Positions 1 to 9,260 of a DNA stretch of 15,466 bases are shown piece by piece. Numbering within the stretch: the stretch's first letter is position 1; each line of letters starts with the position of its first letter. The position numbers and the translations under genes are program-made. Location of the stretch: NCBI GenBank assembly GCA_025363575.1, contig JANYDM010000014.1, positions 1-15,466 of the forward strand, in the 5' to 3' direction. The DNA comes from Betaproteobacteria bacterium. GTDB lineage: Bacteria > Pseudomonadota > Gammaproteobacteria > Burkholderiales > SG8-41. Below the pieces are notes generated by a model. That model was not told the origin of the DNA. It saw only the letters and a program-made list of their open reading frames with translations, and made no database searches.

Positions 1-9
1 GGAACCGAT

Positions 10-1200
<1,191 letters not shown>

Positions 1201-1205
1201 ACATC

Positions 1206-1523
1206 ATGGCCGCCGTTAAAAGTCAGAAAATCCGTATTCGCCTGAAGGCGTTCGACTATCGTTTGATCGACCAGTCGGCGCTCGAGATCGTAGATACCGC
1301 CAAGCGCACCGGCGCGGTCGTCAAAGGGCCCGTGCCGCTGCCGACGCGCAAAGAACGCTTTGACGTGCTGCGTTCGCCGCATGCGAACAAGACGTCGCGC
1401 GATCAATTCGAAATCCGCACGCACCTGCGGTTGATGGACATCATCGATCCGACCGACAAGACGGTCGACGCGCTGATGAAACTCGACCTGCCCGCGGGCG
1501 TGGACGTGGAGATCAAGCTGTAG
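1206..1523 (+). CDS. rpsJ: 30S ribosomal protein S10 (NusE)
   Basis: S10 is a small-subunit head protein and, as NusE, binds NusB and NusG in antitermination. At 105 residues it is close to the family's usual 103. The conserved opening [15 protein letters not shown] is followed by the long RNA-contacting loop (about 46-70) with [15 protein letters not shown] and the DQFEIRTH strand. The start ATG lies 5 bases after the tuf stop with no clear Shine-Dalgarno, so translation is probably coupled to tuf. It is first in the S10 cluster but is separated from rplC by an unusually long structured gap. Confidence 0.98.
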   Translation: MAAVKSQKIRIRLKAFDYRLIDQSALEIVDTAKRTGAVVKGPVPLPTRKERFDVLRSPHANKTSRDQFEIRTHLRLMDIIDPTDKTVDALMKLDLPAGVDVEIKL

Positions 1524-1645
1524 AAGCAGCATCCGGGTAATGTTCGGATACTGAAAGTGAACGGCCGACCAATTGCAGTCGGCACCCGTCCGCGGCGCTT
1601 ATTTCAAAATGAGACCGGGGCAGGGCTAAAAGAAAGGTGAGCAAA
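1524..1645 (+). other. rpsJ-rplC intergenic region with potential hairpins
   Basis: This 122-base gap can form three stem-loops by eye. The first pairs ATCCG (1531-1535) with CGGAT (1545-1549). The second pairs GCCGAC (1564-1569) with GTCGGC (1578-1583) around CAATTGCA, and can be extended by ACG/CGT across a bulge. The third is an AU-rich hairpin at 1598-1613. No convincing sigma-70 promoter was found and none of the hairpins is followed by a T-run, so an intrinsic terminator is unlikely. A role as a leader controlling rplC and downstream genes is inference only. Confidence 0.4.
1633..1641 (+). promoter_or_regulatory. Shine-Dalgarno deciding the rplC start
   Basis: AAAGGTGAG sits 4 bases before ATG 1646. 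An in-frame GTG at 1637 falls inside this site and would add MSK to L3. The ribosome-binding site and the family's usual terminus (MSLGLVGRK) both favour 1646. Confidence 0.75.
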
Positions 1646-2350
1646 ATGAGTTTAGGACTAGTCGGTCGCAAGATCGGCATGACGCGCGTCTTCACCGATG
1701 AGGGAGATTCCATCCCGGTGACGGTCGTCGACGTGTCGAACAACCGCGTGACCCAGATCAAGACGCCGGAAGCCGACGGCTACACAGCCGTGCAAGTGGC
1801 GTACGGTAAGCGCCGCGCGCGTCGCGTGAGCAAGTCTGCCGCAGGTCATTACGCCAAAGCCGCTGTCGAGGCAGGCTCGATATTGAAGGAATTCCGGGTC
1901 ACTTCCGAGCAGATCGCCAGCCTGAAAGTCGGCGGCGTGATCGGCGTCGACGTATTCCAGGTCGGCCAGAAAGTCGACGTGTCGGGCACGACGATCGGCA
2001 AAGGTTACGCGGGCGTTATCAAGCGTCACCACTTCAAGTCCAACCGCGCGACGCACGGGAATTCGGTCTCGCACAACAAGCCGGGCTCGATTTCGATGGC
2101 CCAGGACCCGGGCCGTGTATTTCCCGGCAAGAAAATGACCGGCCATCTCGGCGACGTGAAGCGTACGACGCAGAACCTGGTCATCGTGCGCATCGACGCC
2201 GAACGCCAGCTACTGCTGATACGCGGCGCCATACCCGGCTCCAAAAACGGCGACATCACGGTCTGCCCGGCGGTCAAGAAAACCAGAGCGGCCGGCCCGG
2301 CGAAAGCCAAGCCGGAAGGCAAGAAGAATCCCGCCAAGGCAGGTAAATAA
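1646..2350 (+). CDS. rplC: 50S ribosomal protein L3
   Basis: L3 is an early 50S assembly protein whose extended loop reaches towards the peptidyl transferase centre. From ATG 1646 it is 234 residues, longer than the 209 of E. coli L3. The opening [13 protein letters not shown] and the loop motif [15 protein letters not shown]...GRVFPGKKM are diagnostic; they include the conserved glutamine-region context [18 protein letters not shown]. The extra length is a C-terminal tail of about 25 residues after VCPAVKK, rich in Lys, Ala and Pro. The stop TAA shares its last base with the ATG of rplD, indicating translational coupling. An in-frame GTG at 1637 is the less likely alternative start. Confidence 0.98.
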   Translation: MSLGLVGRKIGMTRVFTDEGDSIPVTVVDVSNNRVTQIKTPEADGYTAVQVAYGKRRARRVSKSAAGHYAKAAVEAGSILKEFRVTSEQIASLKVGGVIGVDVFQVGQKVDVSGTTIGKGYAGVIKRHHFKSNRATHGNSVSHNKPGSISMAQDPGRVFPGKKMTGHLGDVKRTTQNLVIVRIDAERQLLLIRGAIPGSKNGDITVCPAVKKTRAAGPAKAKPEGKKNPAKAGK

Positions 2351-2970
2351 TGGAACTCAAACTGATCGATCAGAGCGGCAAGTCGACGGCCAACGTCGCG
2401 GCGGCCGACACCGTGTTCGGGCGCGACTACAACGAGTCGTTGATACACCAGGTAGTCACCGCCTATCTCGCGAACGGCCGTCAGGGCACGCGCGCGCAGA
2501 AAGACCGCGGCGAAGTGAGCCACACTACCAAGAAGCCGTTCAACCAGAAAGGCACCGGCCGCGCGCGCGCCGGTATGTCGTCGAGCCCGTTGTGGCGTGG
2601 CGGCGGCCGTATCTTTCCGAACCGCCCGGACGAGAATTTCACGCACAAGCTGAACAAGAAGATGTACCGCGCCGGCGTGTGCTCCATCCTGTCGCAGCTC
2701 GTACGTGAAGGGCGTCTCGCCGTGGTCGACAGCTTCACGCTCGACGCGCCGAAAACCAAGCTGCTCGCGCAAAAAATCAAAAGCATGGGCTACGAAAACG
2801 TGCTGATCGTCACCGAGAGCATGGATGAGAACCTGCAGTTGTCGGCGCGCAATCTGCCCAACGTCAACGTTTGCTCCGTCACGCACGCCGATCCGGTCAG
2901 CCTGATCCGCCACGCGCACGTGCTTCTGACGAAGCCCGCGATGGCCAAATTCGAGGAGTTGCTTAAATGA
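2350..2970 (+). CDS. rplD: 50S ribosomal protein L4
   Basis: L4 binds 23S rRNA early in assembly and lines the peptide exit tunnel. In E. coli it also represses the S10 operon. The length of 206 residues is normal. The tunnel-loop region shows [30 protein letters not shown] (about residues 46-76) and SSPLWRGGG, both hallmarks of L4. Start and stop overlap both neighbours (TAATG with rplC, ATGA with rplW), a tight coupling chain. Whether this L4 controls its own operon, and where it would bind, is not visible. Confidence 0.98.
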   Translation: MELKLIDQSGKSTANVAAADTVFGRDYNESLIHQVVTAYLANGRQGTRAQKDRGEVSHTTKKPFNQKGTGRARAGMSSSPLWRGGGRIFPNRPDENFTHKLNKKMYRAGVCSILSQLVREGRLAVVDSFTLDAPKTKLLAQKIKSMGYENVLIVTESMDENLQLSARNLPNVNVCSVTHADPVSLIRHAHVLLTKPAMAKFEELLK

Positions 2971-3305
2971 GCACCCCCAGCAACACCAAAAATACCGAGC
3001 GCCTGATGAAGGTTCTGCTCGCTCCGGTCATCTCGGAGAAGGGCACGTTCGTTGGCGAGAAGCACAATCAGTATCTGTTCCGCGTGATGTCGGATGCGAC
3101 CAAGCCGGAAATCAAGGCCGCGGTCGAGCTGATGTTCGGCAGCAAGGACAAGAAAATCGAAGTCCTGCGCGTGCAGGTGGCCAACGTGAAGGGCAAGGAA
3201 AAACGTTTCGGCCGCTTCATGGGCCGCCGCAATAACTGGAAGAAAGCCTACGTGTCGCTGAAGCCCGGGCAGGAAATCAACTTCGCGGCAGGGGAGAACA
3301 AATAA
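2967..3305 (+). CDS. rplW: 50S ribosomal protein L23
   Basis: L23 sits at the tunnel exit and is the docking site for trigger factor and SRP. It has 112 residues against about 100 in E. coli; the excess is an N-terminal stretch before [11 protein letters not shown]. The conserved segments [26 protein letters not shown] and [12 protein letters not shown]...[12 protein letters not shown] follow in order. The ATG overlaps the rplD stop (ATGA), which supports this start. An internal Met at residue 14 would give a shorter protein but lacks the overlap. Confidence 0.97.
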   Translation: MSTPSNTKNTERLMKVLLAPVISEKGTFVGEKHNQYLFRVMSDATKPEIKAAVELMFGSKDKKIEVLRVQVANVKGKEKRFGRFMGRRNNWKKAYVSLKPGQEINFAAGENK

Positions 3306-4144
3306 TGGCGCTGATCAAAGTCAAACCGACCTCGCCCGGCCGTCGCGCCGTGGTCAAGGTCGTCAATCCGGATCTCTACAAGGGGCGGCCGCACGAGGCG
3401 CTGCTTGAGCCGAAAAGCAAGACCGCGGGCCGCAACAACACCGGTCAGATTACGACACGCCACATGGGCGGCGGGCATAAGCAGCACTATCGCCTGATCG
3501 ATTTCAAGCGCGACAAGGACGGCATCACGGCAAAGGTCGAACGCCTTGAGCACGATCCGAATCGCAGCGCCAACATTGCGCTCCTGTGCTACGCGGACGG
3601 CGAACGCCGTTACATCATCGCGTGCAAAGGTCTGGCAGTCGGCGCGCAGGTGCAAAACGGTTCCGATGCGCCGATCAAGCCAGGCAACGCATTGCCGCTC
3701 AGGAACATCCCGGTCGGCACCACCATACATTGCATCGAAATGATGCCGGGCAAAGGTGCGCAGATGGCGCGTGCCGCCGGCGCGGCGGTGCAATTGCTGG
3801 CGCGCGAAGGCGAATACGCGCAATTGCGGCTGCGCTCCGGCGAAATCCGCAAGGTGCACGTCAATTGCCGCGCGACCATCGGTGAAGTGGGCAACGAAGA
3901 GAACAGCCTGCGCTCAATCGGCAAGGCAGGCGCGGTGCGCTGGCGCGGCATCCGTCCGACGGTGCGCGGTGTTGCAATGAACCCGATCGACCACCCGCAC
4001 GGCGGCGGCGAAGGCAAGACCGCAGCGGGCCGTCACCCGGTTAGCCCGTGGGGCACTTTGACCAAGGGCTATCGAACGCGCAAGAACAAGCGCACCAACA
4101 GCATGATCGTGCGTCGCCGGCACGCCAAAGTCAGCGCCGGCTGA
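3305..4144 (+). CDS. rplB: 50S ribosomal protein L2
   Basis: L2 is a core 23S rRNA-binding protein needed for subunit association and the peptidyl transferase centre. At 279 residues it is near the family norm (E. coli 273). It shows [22 protein letters not shown] (about 42-63), the central OB-fold and SH3-like domains, and the conserved C-terminal motif [12 protein letters not shown] (226-237) followed by HPVSPWG, which holds the functionally important histidine. It starts in a TAATG overlap with rplW, and 26 bases with a GAGGAA site separate it from rpsS. Confidence 0.99.
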   Translation: MALIKVKPTSPGRRAVVKVVNPDLYKGRPHEALLEPKSKTAGRNNTGQITTRHMGGGHKQHYRLIDFKRDKDGITAKVERLEHDPNRSANIALLCYADGERRYIIACKGLAVGAQVQNGSDAPIKPGNALPLRNIPVGTTIHCIEMMPGKGAQMARAAGAAVQLLAREGEYAQLRLRSGEIRKVHVNCRATIGEVGNEENSLRSIGKAGAVRWRGIRPTVRGVAMNPIDHPHGGGEGKTAAGRHPVSPWGTLTKGYRTRKNKRTNSMIVRRRHAKVSAG

Positions 4145-4170
4145 GTGGTAAATAAGCGAGGAATATAAAT

Positions 4171-4503
4171 ATGGCACGTTCAATTAAAAAAGGCCCGTTC
4201 GTCGACTATCACCTGATGGCCAAGGTGGAGGCCGCGCGCGCATCCAACGACAAACGCCCGCTCAAAACCTGGTCGCGGCGTTCGACCATACTGCCCGATT
4301 TCGTGGGCCTGACGATTGCCGTGCACAATGGCAAGCAGCATGTCCCGGTCTACATCTCCGAGAACATGGTCGGCCACAAGCTGGGCGAGTTTTCCCACAC
4401 GCGGATTTTCAAAGGCCACTCCAAGGCGGGCAGCACTGCGGCGCCGGCGGGTGACAAGAAGTCGAGCGTCGCGCCTGCCGCGGCGGCGCCGGCGAAGAAA
4501 TGA
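4171..4503 (+). CDS. rpsS: 30S ribosomal protein S19 with Ala/Lys tail
   Basis: S19 is a small-subunit head protein that contacts S13 and the A-site region. The core is clear: [12 protein letters not shown] at the start, [13 protein letters not shown] (34-46), [22 protein letters not shown] (57-78). The protein is 110 residues, against 92 in E. coli. The extra part from about residue 86 is a low-complexity tail of Ala, Pro, Ser and Lys ending [15 protein letters not shown] site lies about 10 bases before the ATG. The tail is one of several such extensions in this window. Confidence 0.98.
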   Translation: MARSIKKGPFVDYHLMAKVEAARASNDKRPLKTWSRRSTILPDFVGLTIAVHNGKQHVPVYISENMVGHKLGEFSHTRIFKGHSKAGSTAAPAGDKKSSVAPAAAAPAKK

Positions 4504-4507
4504 GGGA
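4502..4507 (+). promoter_or_regulatory. Shine-Dalgarno deciding the rplV start
   Basis: GAGGGA lies 4 bases before ATG 4512 and overlaps the rpsS stop codon. An in-frame ATG at 4500 overlaps the rpsS stop too, but the site falls after it, so 4512 (METTAKLNG) is the better start. Confidence 0.65.
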
Positions 4508-4511
4508 TGCA

Positions 4512-4850
4512 ATGGAAACCACGGCAAAACTTAACGGCGTACGCCTCTCTCCCCAGAAAGGCCGCCTGGTCGCTGACCAGATCCGCGGCCTGCAGGTCGA
4601 GAAGGCGCTCAACCTGCTGTCCTTCAGTCCGAAGAAGGGCGCGGTCATCATTCGTAAAGTGCTCGAATCCGCGATCGCAAATGCCGAGCACAACGACGGC
4701 GCCGACATCGACGAGCTGAAAGTCACGCGCATCTTCGTTGAAAAGGGCCCGGTGTTGAAGCGCTTTTCGGCGCGCGCCAAAGGCCGCGGCGTACGGGTGT
4801 TGAAGCACAGCTGCCACATTCACCTGACCGTCGGCGACGGAAGGAAATAG
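4512..4850 (+). CDS. rplV: 50S ribosomal protein L22
   Basis: L22 spans the large subunit and its beta-hairpin lines the exit tunnel near the macrolide-binding site. From ATG 4512 it is 112 residues, the expected size. Visible features are the [16 protein letters not shown] segment (11-26), [27 protein letters not shown] and the basic hairpin [12 protein letters not shown] (about 82-93), ending CHIHLTVGD. Starting at ATG 4500 would add MRDA. The gene is 8 bases downstream of rpsS and 2 bases before rpsC. Confidence 0.97.
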   Translation: METTAKLNGVRLSPQKGRLVADQIRGLQVEKALNLLSFSPKKGAVIIRKVLESAIANAEHNDGADIDELKVTRIFVEKGPVLKRFSARAKGRGVRVLKHSCHIHLTVGDGRK

Positions 4851-4852
4851 AC

Positions 4853-5623
4853 ATGGGACAAAAAATACATCCGATCGGATTCCGCCTCTCGGTGCTGCGC
4901 AACTGGTCGTCCAAGTGGTATGCCAACAGCAAGAATTTTCCCGGCATGCTGCAGGAAGACATCAAGGTGCGCGATTTTCTGAAGCAGAAACTCAGTCATG
5001 CGGCTGTCGGCAAGATCATCATCGAGCGTCCGGCCAAGAATGCCAAGATCACGATTTTCAGCGCGCGCCCCGGCGTCGTCATCGGGAAGAAGGGCGAGGA
5101 CATCGAGTCGCTGAAGGCGCAGCTGCAGAAATTGCTGCATGTGCCGGTGCATATCAATATTGAGGAAATCCGCAAGCCGGAACTCGACGCGCAGCTTATT
5201 TCCGACTCGATCACCCAACAGCTGCAGAAGCGCATCATGTTCCGCCGCGCCATGAAGCGCGCGATCACGAACGCCATGCGCCTGGGGGCGCAGGGCATCA
5301 AGATCATGAGCGCGGGCCGTCTGAACGGGATCGAAATCGCGCGCACGGAGTGGTACCGCGAAGGCCGCGTGCCGTTGCATACGCTGCGCGCCGACATCGA
5401 TTACGGTTTCTCCGAAGCCAAGACCACTTACGGCATCATCGGCGTCAAGGTATGGGTGTTCAAGGGCGAAGTACTCTCCAAGCATGAGCAGGCGCTCGCA
5501 GCGCCGGCCGCGACACCCGAGTCGGTGGTGAGCGACAAACCGAAACCCGCGTCCGACAAGCCGGCGGCCAAACCCGCGCCGAAGAAAAGACGCACAGGAG
5601 TGAAAAATGCTGCAACCAGCTAG
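4853..5623 (+). CDS. rpsC: 30S ribosomal protein S3 with basic C-terminal tail
   Basis: S3 lies at the mRNA entry channel, binds RNA through a KH domain and contributes to mRNA unwinding. It opens [12 protein letters not shown] and carries the type II KH loop [10 protein letters not shown] (76-85), then the C-terminal domain with [15 protein letters not shown] and [13 protein letters not shown] (about 194-206). Total length is 256 residues (E. coli 233). From about residue 211 the sequence is a Lys/Pro/Ala tail with [13 protein letters not shown] good AAGGAA site (4841-4846) precedes the ATG. The last 17 bases overlap rplP, whose ribosome-binding site lies inside rpsC. Confidence 0.98.
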   Translation: MGQKIHPIGFRLSVLRNWSSKWYANSKNFPGMLQEDIKVRDFLKQKLSHAAVGKIIIERPAKNAKITIFSARPGVVIGKKGEDIESLKAQLQKLLHVPVHINIEEIRKPELDAQLISDSITQQLQKRIMFRRAMKRAITNAMRLGAQGIKIMSAGRLNGIEIARTEWYREGRVPLHTLRADIDYGFSEAKTTYGIIGVKVWVFKGEVLSKHEQALAAPAATPESVVSDKPKPASDKPAAKPAPKKRRTGVKNAATS

Positions 5624-6023
5624 AAGGAAGTATCGTAAGGAGCAAAAAGGCCGCAACAAGGGCGTCGCCACGCGCGGCGCCAAGGTAAGTTTCGGCGACT
5701 ACGGGCTCAAAGCGGTCACGCGTGGCCGCTTGACGGCGCGCCAGATCGAAGCGGCGCGGCGCGCGATGACGCGCCACATCAAGCGCGGCGGCCGTATTTT
5801 TATCCGCATATTTCCGGACAAGCCGATTTCGCGCAAACCCGCGGAAGTGCGCATGGGCAACGGCAAGGGCAACCCCGAGTACTGGGTCGCCGAAATCGTG
5901 CCGGGCAAAGTGTTGTATGAAATGGACGGCGTCGACGAAGCTTCCGCGCGCGAGGCGTTCCGCCTGGCGTCGGCGAAGCTGCCGCTGTTGACGACGTTCG
6001 TGCATCGTCTGGTCGGAGGCTAA
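5607..6023 (+). CDS. rplP: 50S ribosomal protein L16
   Basis: L16 helps shape the A-site tRNA binding region of the large subunit. The 138 residues match the family. Diagnostic stretches are [19 protein letters not shown] at the start, [16 protein letters not shown] and the conserved loop [15 protein letters not shown] (81-95). The arginine before MGNGKG (residue 82) aligns with the E. coli Arg81 that is hydroxylated by a dedicated oxygenase; modification here is unknown. The start has an AGGAGTG site within rpsC and overlaps it by 17 bases. rpmC follows after 2 bases. Confidence 0.98.
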   Translation: MLQPARRKYRKEQKGRNKGVATRGAKVSFGDYGLKAVTRGRLTARQIEAARRAMTRHIKRGGRIFIRIFPDKPISRKPAEVRMGNGKGNPEYWVAEIVPGKVLYEMDGVDEASAREAFRLASAKLPLLTTFVHRLVGG

Positions 6024-6025
6024 GC

Positions 6026-6220
6026 ATGAAAGCGAGCGAACTGCGCGGCAAGAACGCCGACGAGTTGCGGCAGGAACTGAACGAACTGCTGAAGGCGCAA
6101 TTCAGCCTGCGCATGCAGGTGGCGACCCAGCAACTTACCAACAACAGCCAGATCGGCAAAGTGCGCCGCGACATCGCGCGCGTGCGCACCATCATCAATG
6201 AAAAGGCGCGCCAGTCATGA
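6026..6220 (+). CDS. rpmC: 50S ribosomal protein L29
   Basis: L29 is a small helical-hairpin protein beside L23 at the tunnel exit. It has 64 residues, the normal size. The pattern [18 protein letters not shown], then [11 protein letters not shown], and [11 protein letters not shown] near the end is typical of the two-helix coiled hairpin. It begins 2 bases after rplP and its TGA overlaps the ATG of rpsQ (ATGA), so the two are translationally coupled. Confidence 0.97.
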   Translation: MKASELRGKNADELRQELNELLKAQFSLRMQVATQQLTNNSQIGKVRRDIARVRTIINEKARQS

Positions 6221-6483
6221 GCGAAACCCAGGCCAACAAGCGCACGCTGACCGGCCGCATCGTCAGCGACAAGATGAACAAGACCGTGACCGTATTGGTC
6301 GAGCGCCGCGTCAAGCACCCGCTGTACGGCAAGATTGTCACGCGCTCGAAGAAATATCACGCGCACGATGAGAAAAACGAGTTCAAAGCGGGCGATACCG
6401 TGCTGATCGAGGAATGCCGGCCGATTGCCAAGACCAAGGCGTGGCGGGTAGCCAAGCTGATCGAAAAGTCACGCGAAGCTTAG
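6217..6483 (+). CDS. rpsQ: 30S ribosomal protein S17
   Basis: S17 is an OB-fold primary binder of 16S rRNA needed for small-subunit assembly. At 88 residues it fits the family. Key segments are [21 protein letters not shown] (about 10-30), [19 protein letters not shown] and [20 protein letters not shown]. The start overlaps the rpmC stop by 4 bases. It is the last gene of the S10 cluster, and the longest gap of the window, with a promoter, follows it. Confidence 0.98.
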   Translation: MSETQANKRTLTGRIVSDKMNKTVTVLVERRVKHPLYGKIVTRSKKYHAHDEKNEFKAGDTVLIEECRPIAKTKAWRVAKLIEKSREA

Positions 6484-6516
6484 ACGGGAATAGCTGCAAA
6501 AAAGCCCTGAAAAGGG

Positions 6517-6545
6517 TTGAAACAGCAGAGGATTCTCTGTAGAAT
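6517..6545 (+). promoter_or_regulatory. Sigma-70 promoter for the spc cluster
   Basis: The -35 box TTGAAA (6517-6522) and the -10 box TAGAAT (6540-6545) are 17 bases apart; each matches consensus at 5 of 6 positions. Transcription would begin near 6552. The discriminator just after the -10 is CCCGCG (6546-6551), a GC-rich type linked to negative stringent control. A dyad, GATTCT (6531-6536) with AGAATC (6541-6546), overlaps the -10 box. The spc genes may still also be read from upstream, since no terminator precedes this site. Confidence 0.75.
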
Positions 6546-6551
6546 CCCGCG

Positions 6552-6678
6552 TTCTGTTAAGCCGTGCCCCGTATGACGGGCGCGGAAGATCTAACCCGGA
6601 CGGGTTCCAAGACTGACCGCCGAACAGTTGCAGGGCGGTTCAAGTTGGAAGAGACAGCAGCACAAAGCGAGAGCAAAA
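6552..6678 (+). other. Structured 5' leader of rplN
   Basis: The predicted transcript has a leader of about 127 bases that can fold into three consecutive hairpins. At 6562-6585 a ten-pair stem with one bulged C (6567) and one G-U pair closes an ATG triloop. At 6593-6606 AACCC pairs with GGGTT around GGAC. At 6616-6639 ACCGCC pairs with GGCGGT around a 12-base loop. None is followed by a T-run, so these are not intrinsic terminators. The layout resembles ribosomal-protein autoregulatory leaders, but the ligand and the function are inference. Confidence 0.5.
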
Positions 6679-7047
6679 ATGATACAGATGCAATCCATTC
6701 TGGAGGTTGCTGACAACACCGGTGCGCGCGCAGTAATGTGCATCAAGGTGCTCGGCGGCTCGAAGCGCCGTTATGCAGGCATCGGCGACGTGATCAAGGT
6801 CAGCATCAAAGATGCGGCGCCGCGCGGCCGCGTCAAGAAGGGCGAGATTTACAATGCCGTCGTCGTGCGCACCGCCAAAGGCATACGCCGCGCGGACGGT
6901 TCGATGATCAAATTTGACAGCAACGCCGCCGTGCTGCTCACAGCCAAGCTGGAGCCGATCGGCACGCGCATTTTCGGACCGGTGACGCGCGAATTGAGGA
7001 CTGAGCGATTCATGAAGATCGTTTCGCTCGCGCCGGAAGTTCTGTAA
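6679..7047 (+). CDS. rplN: 50S ribosomal protein L14
   Basis: L14 is a beta-barrel protein at the subunit interface that forms an intersubunit bridge and binds the silencing factor RsfS in bacteria. From ATG 6679 it is 122 residues, the family length. It opens [17 protein letters not shown] and shows [37 protein letters not shown] and FDSNAAVLL, ending [11 protein letters not shown] longer reading from TTG 6628 would add residues in the leader that do not belong to the family. It is first in the spc cluster, behind its own promoter. Confidence 0.98.
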   Translation: MIQMQSILEVADNTGARAVMCIKVLGGSKRRYAGIGDVIKVSIKDAAPRGRVKKGEIYNAVVVRTAKGIRRADGSMIKFDSNAAVLLTAKLEPIGTRIFGPVTRELRTERFMKIVSLAPEVL

Positions 7048-7067
7048 GAACCATAGGTAGACCAAGC

Positions 7068-7388
7068 ATGCGCAAGATCAAAAAAGGCGATGACGTGATC
7101 GTCATCACCGGCAAAGACAAAGGCAAGCGCGGCACCGTGCAGCGCGTGGTGGATCTCGAGCATCTGCTCGTCGAAGGCATCAACCGCGTCAAGAAGCACC
7201 AGCGGCCGAACCCGATGAAAAACACCACCGGCGGCATCGTTGACAAAGAAATGCCGCTGCACGTGTCGAACGTCGCGATATTCAACCCGGTCACGCAAAA
7301 AGGCGACCGCGTCGGCGTGAAAACGCTCGAGGACGGCCGGCGCGTGCGTTTCTTCAAATCCAACGGCGAAGTGATAGACGCATCATGA
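7068..7388 (+). CDS. rplX: 50S ribosomal protein L24
   Basis: L24 is an assembly-initiator protein near the tunnel exit. It has 106 residues, as expected. The KOW motif region [20 protein letters not shown] (5-24) is clear, followed by [31 protein letters not shown] and a [17 protein letters not shown] segment. The spacing from rplN is 20 bases and the TGA overlaps the rplE ATG (ATGA), implying coupled translation. Confidence 0.98.
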   Translation: MRKIKKGDDVIVITGKDKGKRGTVQRVVDLEHLLVEGINRVKKHQRPNPMKNTTGGIVDKEMPLHVSNVAIFNPVTQKGDRVGVKTLEDGRRVRFFKSNGEVIDAS

Positions 7389-7963
7389 GCACCCAGCCTA
7401 AAGCCGCCGGCAAAAGCGTGCCGGCATCCCGCCTGCACGCGCAGTACCAGCAGGAAATCGTCAAGGCACTCGTCAAGCAGTTTGGCTACAAATCGGTGAT
7501 GCAGGTCCCGCGCATCGAGAAAATCACGCTCAACATGGGCGTGGGTGAAGCGGTGAACGACAAGAAGATCATGGACAATGCCGTCGCCGACATGACTAAG
7601 ATTGCCGGCCAGAAGCCGCTCGTGACCAAGTCGAAAAAGTCGATCGCGACCTTCAAGATCCGCGACAACTACCCGATCGGCTGCAAGGTCACGCTGCGCG
7701 GCACTCGCATGTATGAGTTTCTCGACCGCCTGGTCAGCGTCGCCATCCCGCGCATCCGCGACTTTCGCGGCATTCCGGGCAAATCGTTCGACGGCCGCGG
7801 CAACTTCAATTTCGGCATCAAGGAACAGATCATTTTCCCTGAGATCGAATATGACAAGATCGATGCCCTGCGCGGCATGAACATCACCATCACGACCACC
7901 GCCAAAACCGACGCCGAAGGCCGCGCGCTGCTGGCGGCATTCAAATTCCCGTTCAGGAACTAG
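7385..7963 (+). CDS. rplE: 50S ribosomal protein L5
   Basis: L5 binds 5S rRNA together with L18 and L25 and contacts the P-site tRNA. It has 192 residues against 179 in E. coli. The excess is about 13 N-terminal residues ([13 protein letters not shown]) before the conserved [32 protein letters not shown]. Further hallmarks are [25 protein letters not shown] and [16 protein letters not shown]. The start is supported by the ATGA overlap with rplX. rpsN follows after 3 bases. Confidence 0.98.
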   Translation: MSTQPKAAGKSVPASRLHAQYQQEIVKALVKQFGYKSVMQVPRIEKITLNMGVGEAVNDKKIMDNAVADMTKIAGQKPLVTKSKKSIATFKIRDNYPIGCKVTLRGTRMYEFLDRLVSVAIPRIRDFRGIPGKSFDGRGNFNFGIKEQIIFPEIEYDKIDALRGMNITITTTAKTDAEGRALLAAFKFPFRN

Positions 7964-7966
7964 CCC

Positions 7967-8272
7967 ATGTCCAAACTCGTGTTGAAACTCCGCGACCAGA
8001 ACCGCCGCAAGACGGTGAAGAAATTCGCCGCCAAGCGCGCGCAATTGACGGCGCTCATCAACGACCAGAAGCTGTCGCCGGAAGACCGCTACGAAGCGCG
8101 CCTGAAGCTGCAGAAGCTGCCGCGCGATTCGAGCCCGGTGCGCCTGCGCAACCGCTGCGCACTGACCGGGCGGCCGCGCGGTGTTTACAGCAAATTCGGC
8201 CTCGGCCGCAGCAAATTGCGCGATATCGCGATGCGCGGCGAGATTCCCGGTGTCATCAAGGCGAGCTGGTAG
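7967..8272 (+). CDS. rpsN: 30S ribosomal protein S14, zinc-independent type
   Basis: S14 is a small-subunit head protein near S3 and S10. The 101-residue length and the single cysteine (Cys64 in [12 protein letters not shown], 61-72) mark the long form without the zinc-binding CxxC pairs, the usual proteobacterial form. The C-terminus [22 protein letters not shown] is highly conserved. It lies 3 bases after rplE and 24 bases before rpsH. It contrasts with the cysteine-rich L36 and S4 in the same window. Confidence 0.98.
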   Translation: MSKLVLKLRDQNRRKTVKKFAAKRAQLTALINDQKLSPEDRYEARLKLQKLPRDSSPVRLRNRCALTGRPRGVYSKFGLGRSKLRDIAMRGEIPGVIKASW

Positions 8273-8296
8273 CAGGAAGCTGGAGAGACCAATATT

Positions 8297-8692
8297 ATGA
8301 GCATGAGTGATCCGATCGCCGACATGTTGACGCGCATACGCAATGCGCAGATGTCGGAAAAAGTTTCAGTCGCAATGCCGGCCTCCAAGGTGAAGGCCGC
8401 GATCGCCAAAGTCCTCAAGGACGAGGGCTACATCGACGACTTCGCGGTGCGCCCGCTCGAAGGCAAACCGACGCTGGAAGTCGGCCTGAAGTATTACGCG
8501 GGCCGCCCGGTCATCGAAAAACTCGAGCGCGTGAGCCGTCCGGGACTGCGCATTTACAAGCCGTGCGACGACATTCCGAAAGTCATGAACGGCCTTGGCG
8601 TCGCCATCGTGTCGACTTCGAAGGGCGTGATGACCGACCGCAAAGCGCGCGGCCTCGGCATCGGCGGCGAAGTCTTGTGCATCGTCGCATAG
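8297..8692 (+). CDS. rpsH: 30S ribosomal protein S8
   Basis: S8 binds the central domain of 16S rRNA and in E. coli represses the spc operon by binding mRNA near rplE. At 131 residues it is normal. The start region [17 protein letters not shown] is diagnostic, and the C-terminal signature [20 protein letters not shown] is intact. The ATG at 8297 has a GGAGAG site (8282-8287) 9 bases upstream; ATG 8303 is a possible second start two residues in. The TAG is followed at once by the palindrome TTGCAGCTGCAA. Confidence 0.98.
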   Translation: MSMSDPIADMLTRIRNAQMSEKVSVAMPASKVKAAIAKVLKDEGYIDDFAVRPLEGKPTLEVGLKYYAGRPVIEKLERVSRPGLRIYKPCDDIPKVMNGLGVAIVSTSKGVMTDRKARGLGIGGEVLCIVA

Positions 8693-8717
8693 TTGCAGCT
8701 GCAAACGAGGATTAGCG

Positions 8718-9251
8718 ATGTCCAGAATAGGTAATTTTCCGGTCGTATTGCCGACCGGCGTGGAAGTCCAGTTTTCGCCGAGCGAAATTTCGGTGAAGGG
8801 TCCGCTCGGCACGTTGAAGCAGTTCCTGTCGGACCAGGTAAAGCTCGAAAAGGTCGAGAACACGCTGCAGTTCAAGGTAGCGAACGAATCGCATGCCGCC
8901 AATGCGCTGTCGGGCACCATGCGCGCACTGGTCGCCAACATGGTGCAGGGCGTGACCAAGGGCTACGAGCGCAAGCTGAATCTCGTCGGCGTTGGTTTCC
9001 GCGCGCAGGCGCAGGGCGACAAATTGAACCTGACGCTCGGTTTTTCGCATCCCGTCGTGCACCAGATGCCGCTGGGCATCAAGGTCGAGACGCCAACGCA
9101 GACCGAAATCGTGATCAAGGGCATCGACAAGCAAGTGGTCGGTCAGGTGGCTGCGGAGATCCGCGCCTATCGCCGCCCGGAGCCGTACAAGGGCAAGGGC
9201 GTGCGCTATTCCGACGAGACGGTCATCCTCAAAGAAACCAAGAAGAAGTAG
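8718..9251 (+). CDS. rplF: 50S ribosomal protein L6
   Basis: L6 binds near the sarcin-ricin loop and the factor-binding site of the large subunit. It has 177 residues, exactly the E. coli size. The two repeated alpha/beta domains are visible: [17 protein letters not shown] at the start, [14 protein letters not shown] [20 protein letters not shown], then [11 protein letters not shown] and the C-terminal signature [22 protein letters not shown] site precedes the ATG. rplR starts 9 bases after the stop. Confidence 0.98.
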   Translation: MSRIGNFPVVLPTGVEVQFSPSEISVKGPLGTLKQFLSDQVKLEKVENTLQFKVANESHAANALSGTMRALVANMVQGVTKGYERKLNLVGVGFRAQAQGDKLNLTLGFSHPVVHQMPLGIKVETPTQTEIVIKGIDKQVVGQVAAEIRAYRRPEPYKGKGVRYSDETVILKETKKK

Positions 9252-9260
9252 AGGCGAGAG

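Noticed and set aside
1637..1645. GTG start for L3
   Set aside because: It overlaps the Shine-Dalgarno of the ATG at 1646, which gives the usual L3 terminus.
4500..4511. ATG 4500 as the L22 start, overlapping the rpsS stop
   Set aside because: The GAGGGA site lies after it and suits ATG 4512, which gives the family's usual METTAK-type terminus. The overlap keeps it possible.
6498..6518. Possible terminator: CCCT-GAAA-AGGG stem flanked by an A-run
   Set aside because: On the + strand no T-run follows; on the minus strand the T-run is present but the stem is only four pairs and no minus-strand gene needs ending. It overlaps the -35 box of the spc promoter.
6628..6678. Longer L14 reading from TTG 6628
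   Set aside because: The added residues fall in the leader, do not resemble L14, and the family starts at MIQMQS.
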